The position numbers and the translations under genes are program-made. A stretch of DNA of 64,000 nucleotides from CAWDVH01 sp963805705 (GTDB lineage: Bacteria > Actinomycetota > Actinomycetes > Streptosporangiales > Streptosporangiaceae): contig CAWDVH010000005.1 in assembly GCA_963805705.1 (NCBI GenBank), forward strand, positions 682,001-746,000. The letters are read 5' to 3'. This document shows, piece by piece, positions 33,628-41,846 of the stretch. The notes beneath the pieces were generated by a model that searched no databases, was not told the DNA's origin, and saw nothing but the letters and a program-made list of their open reading frames with translations. Numbering within the stretch: the stretch's first letter is position 1; each line of letters starts with the position of its first letter.

Positions 33628-34551
33628 ATGCGTGGCATCATCCTGGCCGGCGGGACCGGCTCCCGGTTGTGGCCGATCACCAGGGCTGTCTCGAAACAGC
33701 TCATGCCGGTCTTCGACAAGCCGATGATCTACTACCCGCTCTCGACGCTGGTGATGGCCGGCATCCGCGACATCCTGATCATTACCACGCCGGACGACCA
33801 GATCCAGTTCCAGCGGCTGCTCGGCGACGGCAGCGCGCTCGGCCTGCGGCTGGGCTATGCCGCCCAGCCGCGGCCGGAAGGCATCGCGCAGGCATTCCTG
33901 GTCGGCGCGGACTTCATCGGCACCGCCCAGGTCGCGCTGGTGCTGGGGGACAACATTTTCCACGGCACCGGCCTGGGGCGGCAACTGCGGGCCCATACCT
34001 CCGTGAAGGGCGGCCGGGTCTTCGCCTACCAGGTCGCCGACCCCACGGCCTACGGCGTCGTGGAGTTCGGGGCCGACGGCCGGGTCCTGTCGATCCAGGA
34101 GAAGCCGTCCGTGCCCCGGTCCGGTTATGCCGTGCCCGGGCTGTACTTCTACGACAACGATGTCGTGGACATCGTCCGCGGCCTGCGCCCCAGTGCGCGC
34201 GGCGAGCTTGAGATCACTGCGGTCAACGAGGCCTACCTGCAGCGCGGTGACCTGCACGTCACCGTCCTGGACCGGGGCACCGCGTGGCTCGACACCGGCA
34301 CGTTCACGTCGCTGATGCAGGCATCGGAATTCGTCCGGGTCATTGAGGAGCGGCAGGGCCTCAAGATCGGCTGTGTCGAGGAAGCCGCCTGGCGGGCGGG
34401 CCTGATCGACGACAGGCAACTGCGGGCCCTCGCGGAACCGCTGATCCCCAGCGGCTACGGAAGGTACCTGCTCAGGCTGCTTGAGGCAGCCGCCGGAGCT
34501 CGCCAGGGATACGACCGTGGCGGCGCTGTGAACGGGATGGGAGCGCGATGA
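33628..34551 (+). CDS. rfbA: Glucose-1-phosphate thymidylyltransferase
   Basis: 307 residues: MRGIILAGGTGSRLWPITRAVSKQLMPVFDKPMIYYPLSTL (the LAGGxGxRL nucleotide loop and K for the phosphates), VLGDNIFHG, YGVVEFGADGRVLSIQEKP, YFYDNDVVDI and AWLDTGTFTSLMQAS. It makes dTDP-glucose, the first step to dTDP-rhamnose. RfbB and RfbC are not in the window. It overlaps the following methyltransferase by 4 bases. Confidence 0.95.
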   Translation: MRGIILAGGTGSRLWPITRAVSKQLMPVFDKPMIYYPLSTLVMAGIRDILIITTPDDQIQFQRLLGDGSALGLRLGYAAQPRPEGIAQAFLVGADFIGTAQVALVLGDNIFHGTGLGRQLRAHTSVKGGRVFAYQVADPTAYGVVEFGADGRVLSIQEKPSVPRSGYAVPGLYFYDNDVVDIVRGLRPSARGELEITAVNEAYLQRGDLHVTVLDRGTAWLDTGTFTSLMQASEFVRVIEERQGLKIGCVEEAAWRAGLIDDRQLRALAEPLIPSGYGRYLLRLLEAAAGARQGYDRGGAVNGMGAR

Positions 34552-35222
34552 GCGGCGAGCAGGCCGGGCCAGGTCAAGGCGGCCCGGATCACAGCGGGGC
34601 AGGTAATGACGGGGCAGGCCATGACGGGGAGGCCACATCCGGGCGGGACTACGCCGACCGGCTGGTCCGGCTCCAGTCGGCCTGGTGGAAGCACGCCATC
34701 AACGCGCAGCTGCCGTACCGGTGGAACATCCGTCGGCTCCGCCTGGGCCGCACCCTCGACATCGGCTGCGGGATCGGCCGCAATCTCCATCACCTGGGCG
34801 CCGACGCGGTCGGCGTCGATCACAACGCCGACTCCGTGGCCGTGGCCAGGTCCCTGGGCCTGACGGCCTACACCAGCGAGGAGTTCGCCGGCTCGCCAGA
34901 TGCCGTGGCCGAGAGCTATGACACGCTGCTGCTGGCCCATGTCGTCGAGCACATGGGCCGCGAGAGCGCCCTGGCCATCCTTGAGGATTACCTGAAATTC
35001 CTCCGGCCCGGCGGCCGGGTCGTGCTCATCACCCCGCAGGAGGCCGGGTATAAGACGGACAGCACGCATGTCCGGTTCGTGGACTTCGCGGGCGCCGCCG
35101 ACCTGGCGGCCGCCATCGGGTTCGAGGTCGCGCGCCAGTACTCCTTCCCGTTCCCCCGGCCGGTCGGCAGGCTCTTCCCCTACAACGAGTTCGTCACGGT
35201 CGCGGGGGCCTCCGCCAGCTAA
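34548..35222 (+). CDS. Class I SAM-dependent methyltransferase
   Basis: 224 residues. The first about 35 are Gly-rich and partly repetitive (DHSGAGNDGAGHDGEA). The methyltransferase core has TLDIGCGIGRNLHHLGADAVGVDHNADSV, SYDTLLLAHVVEHMG and FLRPGGRVVLITPQEAGYKTDSTHVRFVDF. The last resembles methyltransferases of cell-wall glycan or nucleotide-sugar pathways. It is coupled to rfbA by a 4-base overlap. Confidence 0.83.
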   Translation: MSGEQAGPGQGGPDHSGAGNDGAGHDGEATSGRDYADRLVRLQSAWWKHAINAQLPYRWNIRRLRLGRTLDIGCGIGRNLHHLGADAVGVDHNADSVAVARSLGLTAYTSEEFAGSPDAVAESYDTLLLAHVVEHMGRESALAILEDYLKFLRPGGRVVLITPQEAGYKTDSTHVRFVDFAGAADLAAAIGFEVARQYSFPFPRPVGRLFPYNEFVTVAGASAS

Positions 35223-35283
35223 CGCCCCGGCTGAGCCCGGATGACCGGCAGCGGTCATCCGGCCGCTGGCCAGAGCCGGCGGC

Positions 35284-35745
35284 TCAGATCTCGGGAACGG
35301 TGCTCAGCTGGCTGGCGATGAGATCCCGGTCCTGCGGGTCGTCGATATCCCGCAGGGCCTGCGTGGCGGCCGTGAAGTAGGCATCGCGCTCGTCCTTGCG
35401 CCCCGCGGCCGCGTTCGCCCTGGCCAGGCCCTCCAGCGCCGAGGCCCGCACCCACGAGGGCAGCTCGCCGGTCTCGGTGCGCTCGAAGGCGGCCGTCGCG
35501 TGGGCAATGGCAAGATCGCCGTAGCCCAGCAGGCTGGCGACATGGGCGATCTGCCAGTCGGCGATCGCCCGGTTCTCCTGCGTGCCGACGGCATCCCACT
35601 CCAGCCACGAGGCGCAGGCCGTCACGAGCATGAGCCGGTCCTGCTCGGCTGTCCGCGTGGGCTCCTCGATGAGCTCCCATGTCTGGTTGAAGAGCTGGGC
35701 CGCGCGCGCCCGCCCGCCCGGCTCAGTGTCATTGACGCTGGTCAT
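35284..35745 (-). CDS. Conserved hypothetical helical protein (TPR-like)
   Basis: 153 residues, entirely helical with alternating small/large residues: ARAAQLFNQTWELIEEPTRT, QDRLMLVTACASWLEWDAVG, NRAIADWQIAHVASLLGYGDLAIAHATAAFE and PSWVRASALEGLARANAAAG. The last two repeats resemble TPR hairpins. Not recognised beyond that. No signal peptide or membrane helix, and no obvious partner. Confidence 0.75.
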   Translation of the reverse strand: MTSVNDTEPGGRARAAQLFNQTWELIEEPTRTAEQDRLMLVTACASWLEWDAVGTQENRAIADWQIAHVASLLGYGDLAIAHATAAFERTETGELPSWVRASALEGLARANAAAGRKDERDAYFTAATQALRDIDDPQDRDLIASQLSTVPEI

Positions 35746-35837
35746 GCAGACAAATTACCCGATCGGCGGCCACGGCATCCGGCCGCTGCGCCTCGGCCAG
35801 CACGGCCACGACGTGCGAAAGGCCGGGCTCGGCCGTT

Positions 35838-36053
35838 TTAGCGGTCCAGAGCGGCGGGCCGGGGCCTCGGCCTGTCACCGGGCGGCTCGTAAATATCGAG
35901 GACGAGCTTGCGTGTACGCCGGTACATCTCCAGGGTTTCCTCCCGAAGCTGGGCGGCCACGGAGCTGCTCAGATGTCCCCGCGCTTCATCGAGCCGAATC
36001 TGGGCGACCGCGGACTGCAAGCTGCGCCTGAGATCTGACAACGCCCTCTTCAC
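35838..36053 (-). CDS. Small coiled-coil hypothetical protein
   Basis: 71 residues from GTG 36053, which has GGAGGGAG just upstream; the GTG at 36068 is inside that site. Sequence KRALSDLRRSLQSAVAQIRL ... HLSSSVAAQLREETLEMYRR is amphipathic helix throughout, ending in a Pro/Arg-rich tail. Function unknown. Confidence 0.55.
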   Translation of the reverse strand: MKRALSDLRRSLQSAVAQIRLDEARGHLSSSVAAQLREETLEMYRRTRKLVLDIYEPPGDRPRPRPAALDR

Positions 36054-36180
36054 CGGTTCTCCCTCCACGGCGCCTCCGAGCCCTGAGAGGGGAAAGGGCT
36101 CGCAGGCGCCTGGCTAAGAGGCTCCCGTCAGCTACCCGCATCATCCGATTGCATGCACGCATCGATGGCTTTTTACTGGC

Positions 36181-36278
36181 GCGCCGCCTCCCGGCGTGAT
36201 GCTGGGGACACGTCCTGGGAGGCGGTGCGCGGATGTGCGGCGTGTCGAACGGGTGCTCGAACTACGCTACCGGCCATG
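36181..36278. repeat. Copy A of a two-copy hairpin element
   Basis: About 98 bases, ending at the start codon of the next gene. The 5' part folds (36181-36230): GCGC..CGCCTCCC pairs with GGGAGGCG..GCGC, and inside it GGCGTG pairs with CACGTC around ATGCTGGGGA. The 3' part (GTGTCGAAC..GTGCTCGAAC then TACGCTACCGG.CATGGC) is almost identical to copy B at 38794-38896. Arms differ between copies by paired changes (CCGCC/GGCGG here, CCACC/GGTGG there), which points to selection for the fold. Confidence 0.75.
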
Positions 36279-36677
36279 GCTGATCCAGACCGCCTGATCT
36301 ACGCCAGGCTGTACTCGGTCGCATTCCGGCGCACGGCGAGCCACGAGATCGACGACTGGGACGGCGCCGTGGCCGAGCTGCGCGCGGAAGCGGCCGGCCG
36401 GACTGACCTGCTGAGCGAGCTGGCCGGCGTGTCGATCGGCCTGGCCGAGAACGGGCTGGACATCCTGGCGCCTCAGTACTGGCTTATGTCCGCGCTGTGC
36501 CGCGCTGTCGGGGTCGACGAGCCAGAGGTCGAGAAGTGGATCCCGGTTGGCATGGATCGCAGTGACGTCGCCCGTCAGGTGCCTAACTCGGGCGGCGGGC
36601 GGGCAGGCTACGCCGGCTCGAGCCGGCCGGCCGGGGATCTGCGGCCGGGCGCATCACTGGCCGGATCGGTTAGGTGA
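36276..36677 (+). CDS. Hypothetical protein preceded by the hairpin element
   Basis: 133 residues from the ATG at 36276, the last bases of hairpin copy A. MADPDRLIYARLYSVAFRRT, EIDDWDGAVAELRAEAAGRTDLLSELAGVSIGLAEN and YWLMSALCRAVGVDEPEVEKWIPVGMDR look like a compact helical protein followed by a Gly/Ser-rich tail. Not recognised. Its 3' end overlaps the convergent gene at 36670 by 8 bases. Confidence 0.55.
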   Translation: MADPDRLIYARLYSVAFRRTASHEIDDWDGAVAELRAEAAGRTDLLSELAGVSIGLAENGLDILAPQYWLMSALCRAVGVDEPEVEKWIPVGMDRSDVARQVPNSGGGRAGYAGSSRPAGDLRPGASLAGSVR

Positions 36678-37038
36678 TCAGCCCGAGGTGCCGCTCGTAT
36701 TCGGCCAGGCCCGCCTCCAGCGTGCGCGGCCCGCGAAGCCACTGAAGCCGGGTCGTGACCTCGGAGTAATCGAGGCCGGGGTGGTCGCCGCAGTCGGGGC
36801 AGACGACCTCGAACATGTCGGTGTAGCCGCCTTCCGCCTGGCCGTTCACGATCCGGACGGGCTGGCGTCGCAGGCTCGCCGTTACCCCGTGGCCAGGCTG
36901 TCCAGCGCGTGGGGCCACCGTGATGTCCGTGCGTGACCATGGACTCCGGGCATGGCGAGGCCCGGCTGGTTTTGAGGTGTCTGCCGGCTGTTCTGGCGCA
37001 GTCCCGGAAGTTACGAGGTACATGTTTGAGCTGCTCAT
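36670..37038 (-). CDS. CPDCGDH-motif hypothetical protein, paralogue 1
   Basis: 122 residues. The N-terminal third is poorly ordered. From residue about 57 the sequence SLRRQPVRIVNGQAEGGYTD, FEVVCPDCGDHPGLDYSEV, TRLQWLRGPRTLEAGLAEYE and RHLGLIT is nearly identical to the gene at 37162. The CxxC plus histidine suggests one zinc-binding side, or a redox pair. It belongs to a family of short actinobacterial proteins that I cannot assign. Start ATG 37038 follows GGGGGGG. Confidence 0.75.
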   Translation of the reverse strand: MSSSNMYLVTSGTAPEQPADTSKPAGPRHARSPWSRTDITVAPRAGQPGHGVTASLRRQPVRIVNGQAEGGYTDMFEVVCPDCGDHPGLDYSEVTTRLQWLRGPRTLEAGLAEYERHLGLIT

Positions 37039-37161
37039 TTGCCCCCCCAGGCGAGTTCTACCCTATTGCCGACGCTCAGAGTAGCACCGGTGCATCTATT
37101 ACCTAAAGTTACCCTCTAGACAAATACAACTCCGCGGCTCATCAGCGGCGGCGGTGACCCA

Positions 37162-37515
37162 TCAGCGGATCAGCCCGAGGTGTCTTTCGTACACGGCCAG
37201 GCTTGCCTTCAGCGGGCGGGGCCCGCGAAGCCACTGAAGCCGGGTTGCGGTCTCGGCGTAATCCAGGCCGAGGTGGTCGCCGCAGTCGGGGCAGATGACC
37301 TCGAACAGGTTCGTATAGCCGCCTTCCGGCTGGCCGTCGACGATCCGGACCGGCTGGCGCCGCAGGCTCGCGGTTGCGCCGTGTCCGGGCTTCCCGGCTG
37401 GCGGGATCGCCGGGGTATCAATGCCTGGCCGGGGGCTGCGAGCATGCCGGGGCCCGGCTGGCTTGGCGATATCCGCCGGATGTTCCGGCGGGGTCTCGGA
37501 CGTTACGAGGTGCAT
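37162..37515 (-). CDS. CPDCGDH-motif hypothetical protein, paralogue 2
   Basis: 117 residues, tandem paralogue of the preceding gene with about 75% identity in the C-terminal 65 residues (FEVICPDCGDHLGLDYAE). Homology extends upstream: the leader reads GTGAGCAGGTGAGACATG where paralogue 1 has ATGAGCAGCTCAAACATG, so the first start was lost here and ATG 37515 is used. A recent local duplication. Function unknown. Confidence 0.75.
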   Translation of the reverse strand: MHLVTSETPPEHPADIAKPAGPRHARSPRPGIDTPAIPPAGKPGHGATASLRRQPVRIVDGQPEGGYTNLFEVICPDCGDHLGLDYAETATRLQWLRGPRPLKASLAVYERHLGLIR

Positions 37516-37924
37516 GTCTCACCTGCTCACTTGGCCCCTTAGGCGAGTCCGTTCGACTGCCGGGGTCCGGGGCAGCACCAGGCGCAAGGTTACCTAGAGT
37601 GATCGCCCCTTTTAAAGGTCATTTGGTGAACATCCGGCTAAGAGTCGGCAAAGCGTTATGTATGCAGATGCCGGGGTCCGACGTGCTTCGTTGGCTGCGA
37701 TAGCGGCCACGACCATCGCGGCGCGGGACATCGGCCGGGAATCTTCTGCCGCCGGGCGGACGGACAGAGTACAAACGGACAGAGTGCAACTTGTCCTTTG
37801 CTCATAGCCAGCCAGTGTGCCCTACGCCGTGAACCCCTCGACCCAAATCACCGGATGCCTGACTACGTGCATTGATCCGGCGGCCAGGTTTGCCAGCGGA
37901 GCGGCGATCTACGAGCATGGCCTG
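37516..37924. other. 409-bp gap before the DinB gene
   Basis: Divergent promoter space. Contains a short repeat ACGGACAGAGTACAAACGGA/CAGAGTGCAA near 37760-37790. No convincing gene or strong hairpin. Confidence 0.4.
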
Positions 37925-38431
37925 ATGACCTGGACCGCGCCCGACGTCATCCGGATCGACGAGCCGTTTACCGGTCCCGAACGGGGCATTCTCGATGGCT
38001 TCCTGGACTGGCACCGTTCCACGCTGCTGTGGAAGTGCGCCGGGCTGACCGGCCAGCAGCTCGCGCTGGCGTCGGCGCCGCCGTCGAACCTGTCGCTGCT
38101 CGGCATTGTGCGGCATATGGCCGACGTGGAACGGGCCTGGTTCCGCATCCGCTTCCGCGGTGAGCCGCTGCCCAGGCTGTACGACTATGAAGACGCGGCT
38201 TTCGAGCACGCCGACCCGGCCGGGGCGGAGGCGGACTTCGCGGCCTTCACCGAGGAATGCGACCTGGCGCGCAAGGCGGTAGCCAGGGCCTCCCTGGACG
38301 ATGAGTTCACCGGCAGGCGCCGCACCCTGTCGCTGCGCTGGGTATACACCCACATGATCGAGGAGTACGCCCGGCACAATGGCCATGCCGACCTGCTGCG
38401 CCAGCGCATCGACGGGGCGACAGGCTCCTGA
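37925..38431 (+). CDS. DinB/DUF664 family protein
   Basis: 168 residues from the ATG at 37925; MTWTAPDVIRIDEPFTG is the usual family start. The four-helix bundle has metal-binding histidines in LDWHRSTLLWK (helix 1), a central SLLGIVRHMADVERAWFR and HMIEEYARHNGHADLLRQ at the end. DinB-like proteins are often thiol transferases or metal-dependent hydrolases. No substrate can be inferred. Confidence 0.85.
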   Translation: MTWTAPDVIRIDEPFTGPERGILDGFLDWHRSTLLWKCAGLTGQQLALASAPPSNLSLLGIVRHMADVERAWFRIRFRGEPLPRLYDYEDAAFEHADPAGAEADFAAFTEECDLARKAVARASLDDEFTGRRRTLSLRWVYTHMIEEYARHNGHADLLRQRIDGATGS

Positions 38432-38596
38432 CACCCCGAGCTTGCCCGCAGGTGGTGGAGGGCGCAGTGGGCAGTGTTCACCGCTGGCGGCTCCGGTACG
38501 CCACCAGTGCATGCCTCTCCGTAGTCATCGGGCTCAGGCTGGCTGACGACCGGGGGGGCGTAGTCAAGGTTCGTCCGGACCATGCCGGGAGGTACG

Positions 38597-38722
38597 TTGA
38601 TCTTGCAGTGCTCGACCGCTGACCAGTACGGCTCTGCTCACGTCGCACCGGGCGGGCTGGGGCTGGTCGTGCTCATCGCGGTAGTCGTGGTTGTGATAAT
38701 TCTTAGTAAGCGCGACAAGTAG
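38597..38722 (+). CDS. Possible 41-residue single-helix membrane peptide
   Basis: TTG at 38597 with GGGAGG at 38587-38592. After a short N-terminal part the sequence is GLGLVVLIAVVVVVIILSKRDK then stop, a membrane helix with a positive C-terminal cap. Such single-helix peptides are common in actinomycetes. Codon use is weakly coding, so this is uncertain. Confidence 0.35.
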   Translation: MILQCSTADQYGSAHVAPGGLGLVVLIAVVVVVIILSKRDK

Positions 38723-38793
38723 CCTGTGCGTGGACGAGATCTTCGGGCCGAAGAGCTAGGCATACTGTCAGACGCTGCCCGTAGAGTCTGTCG

Positions 38794-38896
38794 TGCGCCA
38801 CCTTCTCGACGTGATGCTGGGGACACGTCATGGAGGTGGCGTTTCTGGGCGTACGGCGTGTCGAACATGTGCTCGAACTACGCTACCGGACATGGC
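38794..38896. repeat. Copy B of the two-copy hairpin element
   Basis: About 100 bases about 80% identical to 36181-36278. GCCACCT (38797-38803) pairs with AGGTGGC (38834-38840), and GACGTG (38808-38813) with CACGTC (38824-38829) around the same ATGCTGGGGA loop. The 3' block (38857-38896) matches copy A with three changes. It also ends in ATGGC, but no convincing gene follows. Confidence 0.7.
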
Positions 38897-38968
38897 GGAA
38901 TCCGGGCCGAGGCTGATGCTCACGGGTGCCAGTGCCCCGGCGGCCCGCCTCATCCGACCGAGCCCTAC

Positions 38969-40396
38969 CTATTTGACCAGCTCATCGGCGGCGGCAGCGA
39001 AGAGCTGGGTATGGGTATCAACGTCGGTCTCAGTGGTCGCGGGTGACATCAGGGCCATGTTGTGGAACGGGGTCATCAGCACCCCCCGGTTGGCCAGGTA
39101 CAGGTGCAGGTACTCATCCAGCTGCGGATCGGCGGCGGCGGCGGACTCGCCGCCGCTGCGCGGCGGCTGCGGGCAGAACCGGTATTCCGCGCGCGCCCCG
39201 AGCTGGGTGACCGTCCACGGCAGGGCGCGGGAGTCCAGGACGTCCTGGACGCCCGCCGTGTAACGGGCCGCCAGCCCGATCATCGCGCCGAACGCCGCGT
39301 CCGTGAGCACCTTGTCCAGCGTCGCGCGCATCGCGGCGACCGACAGCGCGTTTCCGGCCAGGGTGCCGCCCACCCCGCCGGTGTCGATGAGGTCGGCGTC
39401 CTGGTCGCTCGTGATCGCATCGGCCAGGTCGGCCGAGAGCCCGTACGCGCCGGCCGGGATGCCGCCGGCGATCGACTTGCCGATGGTCACGATGTCGGGC
39501 TGCAGATCCCATTCCCTGGTGCAGCCGCCAGGGCCCGCGCTGAACGTGTGCGTCTCGTCGTTGATCAGCAGCGTGCCATGCTCCCTGGTGAGCTCCCTGA
39601 CCCGGTCGAGGTAGCCGGGCAGCGGCAGCACGATGCCGATATTGGTCAGGGCAGGCTCCATCAGCACGGCGGCCACGTCGCCGTGCGCGAGCTCGTGCTC
39701 CAGCGCGGCGGCGTCATTGAACTCGGCGACCCTGGTGGTCTCGCGGGGGTCGACGGGGGCGCCCACGTTGCCCTCCCGCGCGTGCGGCCCGTCGGGTGTC
39801 GCGACGATGAAGGACTCGTCCACGCTGCCGTGGTAGCAGTAGCTGAAGACCAGGATCCTGGGCCGCCCCGTCAGCTGCCGGGCCAGCCGGATCGCCCACC
39901 GGTTGGCGTCAGTCGCGGTCAGGGTGAAGCTCCAGCGGGCCGGCCCGAACCGCCGGGCCAGCTCAGCCCCGACCCAGGCCGCGTCCTCGGTGGGCAGCAT
40001 CGTCGTGGCGCCGCCCAGGTCGGCGTACCGCCGGGCGACGGCGGCCTGGACAGCCAGGGGGGAGTGGCCGGCCATCGCGCCGGTGTCACCCAGGCAGAAA
40101 TCGATGAAGTCGTTGCCGTCGATGTCGCTCAGCCTCGCCCCGTGCGCGCTGGCCAGGTAGAGCGGGAAACCGCCCGCCCACATCCGCATCCAGGTCATGG
40201 GGACGCCGCCGAGCAGGTTGTGCCCGGAGGCACGGAACGCGTCGCGGGAACGGGGGTGGGTGGCCGCGTAGGTACCCGATTCCCTGGCGATCAGGCCGCC
40301 CAGCCGGGTGCGGTCGATGGGCGCGCGGCAGGTCGTTTCGCCGCTGTGTATCTCCCCGCTGCCGACGGCATGCTCGGCTGCCTGCGGGTCCGGCAT
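38969..40396 (-). CDS. Class III PLP-dependent aminotransferase (glutamate-1-semialdehyde aminomutase-like)
   Basis: 475 residues with ARLSDIDGNDFIDFCLGDTGAMAGHSP, VFSYCYHGSVDES, LLINDETHTFSAGPGG and the PLP lysine in IVTIGKSIAGGIPAGAYGL. It resembles HemL-related transaminases, but the N-terminal 60 residues and the Asp-to-Glu-type change in NDETHT (most have DEV) set it apart. The product may be an amino-sugar or amino acid derivative. It is not next to heme genes. Start ATG 40396 with GGAGG upstream. Confidence 0.85.
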   Translation of the reverse strand: MPDPQAAEHAVGSGEIHSGETTCRAPIDRTRLGGLIARESGTYAATHPRSRDAFRASGHNLLGGVPMTWMRMWAGGFPLYLASAHGARLSDIDGNDFIDFCLGDTGAMAGHSPLAVQAAVARRYADLGGATTMLPTEDAAWVGAELARRFGPARWSFTLTATDANRWAIRLARQLTGRPRILVFSYCYHGSVDESFIVATPDGPHAREGNVGAPVDPRETTRVAEFNDAAALEHELAHGDVAAVLMEPALTNIGIVLPLPGYLDRVRELTREHGTLLINDETHTFSAGPGGCTREWDLQPDIVTIGKSIAGGIPAGAYGLSADLADAITSDQDADLIDTGGVGGTLAGNALSVAAMRATLDKVLTDAAFGAMIGLAARYTAGVQDVLDSRALPWTVTQLGARAEYRFCPQPPRSGGESAAAADPQLDEYLHLYLANRGVLMTPFHNMALMSPATTETDVDTHTQLFAAAADELVK

Positions 40397-40446
40397 CCAG
40401 GTACCTCCTGTATCGCTGGGCGCTCCTAACTCTAGGCCCGCCGCGA

Positions 40447-41034
40447 TCAGGAGGCGTCGGCGATGGCCGCCACGACGTTGTACGGGAGGTGCCGGGGGTG
40501 GACGAGCAGCGCCCTGGCGACCTGGCGGATCGTCAGCCGCTGCGGGATCAGCGTTCGCTCGCAGTAGCGCCAGGCACCGACCTCGTCCGTGCCGTAGCGC
40601 TGGCGCAGGGACCGGCGGAAGTGCCGTGCATCCCCGCCGTCACCCCGCCAGCCCGGCAGCCATGCGCGCAGGTCGTCGTCGCGCTCGAGCATGGTCCAGT
40701 TCATCAGCCGCTCGGCAATCTGGCCGGCGGCGTCGACCACGAAGGCCCGGTCGTCAGCGCCCCTGATGCCGTGTACCCGGCCCTGGCTGTCGCGGCCGTG
40801 GTGGATGCTGGCCGAGCTGAAACGCGCGCCGACGGCCAGTGCGGCGACCGCATGACCAGCCTCGTGCCAGGCCGTCCTGACGGTCGCCTTCCGGGCGGGC
40901 GCGAGGCCGGGGAAGCCCCCGCCGTCGTAACGCTGCCGGACCCACTTGTCGTTCACGATGGACTCGTCGTCGAAGCGGATGACCCGGCTCAGCTCAGCCT
41001 GGATGGCGGCGATCGCGCGCAGGTCGGCCGGCAT
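40447..41034 (-). CDS. HEAGH-motif protein (M41-like zinc peptidase-related)
   Basis: 195 residues. VRTAWHEAGHAVAALAVGARF contains the HExxH zinc motif in the FtsH-peptidase context (HEAGHAV). Then HGIRGADDRAFVVDAAGQIAERLMNW and a helical C-terminal region (RQVARALLVHPRHLPYNVVAA). There is no AAA+ domain or membrane helix, so it is a stand-alone cytosolic relative of unknown target. It diverges from the membrane-protein/regulator pair. Confidence 0.75.
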   Translation of the reverse strand: MPADLRAIAAIQAELSRVIRFDDESIVNDKWVRQRYDGGGFPGLAPARKATVRTAWHEAGHAVAALAVGARFSSASIHHGRDSQGRVHGIRGADDRAFVVDAAGQIAERLMNWTMLERDDDLRAWLPGWRGDGGDARHFRRSLRQRYGTDEVGAWRYCERTLIPQRLTIRQVARALLVHPRHLPYNVVAAIADAS

Positions 41035-41090
41035 GCCCCAGAATCTAGCGAGGCCAGGGCCGATGCCGCGGATCCGGCTGGCCCGTTCCC

Positions 41091-41150
41091 TTGACTTTGC
41101 ACGGCAAAGTCAGCTATGTTTGCGGTACAAAGTTTGCAGCGCAAAGTTTG
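41091..41150 (+). promoter_or_regulatory. Promoter with overlapping TGACTTTGC-ACG-GCAAAGTCA operator
   Basis: TTGACT (41091-41096) and TATGTT (41115-41120), 18 bases apart, form a consensus-like promoter. Between them a perfect 9-bp inverted repeat (41092-41100/41104-41112) overlaps the -35 box. Downstream, CAAAGTTTG occurs twice, 14 bases apart (41128-41136, 41142-41150). A regulator of the operon is encoded at 41843. Confidence 0.75.
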
Positions 41151-41225
41151 GGGCGCTGACCCTGAAGGACCCACGCGCGTCCTGATCCCCGGGACCGCGC
41201 AACTACCGCAGGAGGCCGGACGGCG

Positions 41226-41846
41226 ATGCCCGAGGACGAGACGATGGATGCGGGGGCGGCTGCCGCCCTGATGCAGCAGACAGACGAGCGCACGCGTACT
41301 GCACTGAGAGTCAGGCTGCCGCCGGTCTATGCCGCATGGGGCGTCGCGTGGCTGGCCGGCCTCGGTGCGATGTGGCTCTCGGTCCGCGGCCAGCAGCCCT
41401 ACCGCGGGCCGTCGGCCGCGTCGGCCGTGCTGCTCGGACTGCTCATCCTGGCGGCGATCGCCGTCACGATGGTCGTCGTGGTCAGGGCGACCAAGGGCGT
41501 CGGGGGGACCTCGGCCGTTCAGGGCCGGATCTACGGCCTGTCCTGGCCGATCGGCTTCGCCGCGCTGTTCGCGATCGAGGGCGCCCTCTCGTGGTATGGC
41601 GCCAGCGGCAAGGTCCTGGGCATCCTCGGCGCGGCCGGGCCGGTTTTTGTCACCGGCCTGATCTACGTGGTCGCGTCGGCGATGTGGCTGGACTGGTCGA
41701 TGTTCGGGCTCGGGGCCTGGCTGGCTCTGGTGGCGGCGGCCGGCGCGTGGACCGGGCCCGTCACGGTACTGCTGGTGGAGGCCCTGGCCGGCGGTGGCGG
41801 CTTCCTGCTGATGTCAGCCTGGCTGGCGCGCCGGAGCCGGGCGTGA
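41226..41846 (+). CDS. Membrane protein, regulator-linked
   Basis: 206 residues with about six helices (YAAWGVAWLAGLGAMWLSV, AVLLGLLILAAIAVTMVVVV, IYGLSWPIGFAALFAIEGAL, GLGAWLALVAAAGAWTGPVTVLLV). A short acidic N-terminus precedes them. No transporter motif. The stop overlaps the next gene by 4 bases (GTGA), so it is coupled to the regulator. Such membrane protein/winged-helix pairs are common in actinobacteria; function unknown. Confidence 0.8.
   Translation: MPEDETMDAGAAAALMQQTDERTRTALRVRLPPVYAAWGVAWLAGLGAMWLSVRGQQPYRGPSAASAVLLGLLILAAIAVTMVVVVRATKGVGGTSAVQGRIYGLSWPIGFAALFAIEGALSWYGASGKVLGILGAAGPVFVTGLIYVVASAMWLDWSMFGLGAWLALVAAAGAWTGPVTVLLVEALAGGGGFLLMSAWLARRSRA

Larger units (their letters stand above)
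38432..38968. other. 537-bp region without a standard gene
   Basis: Holds the possible small membrane ORF at 38597 and hairpin copy B at 38794-38896. It ends at the 3' end of the aminotransferase gene. Reading frames after copy B (to 39046 and 39263) run into that antisense gene and are not credible as full proteins. Confidence 0.5.

Noticed and set aside
36153..36275. tRNA-like sequence in the hairpin element (TCGAAC boxes)
   Set aside because: No acceptor, D or anticodon arms can be formed on either strand.
38793..39263. Protein starting at the ATG of hairpin copy B
   Set aside because: Runs into the antisense aminotransferase gene and shares nothing with the protein after copy A beyond the first two residues.
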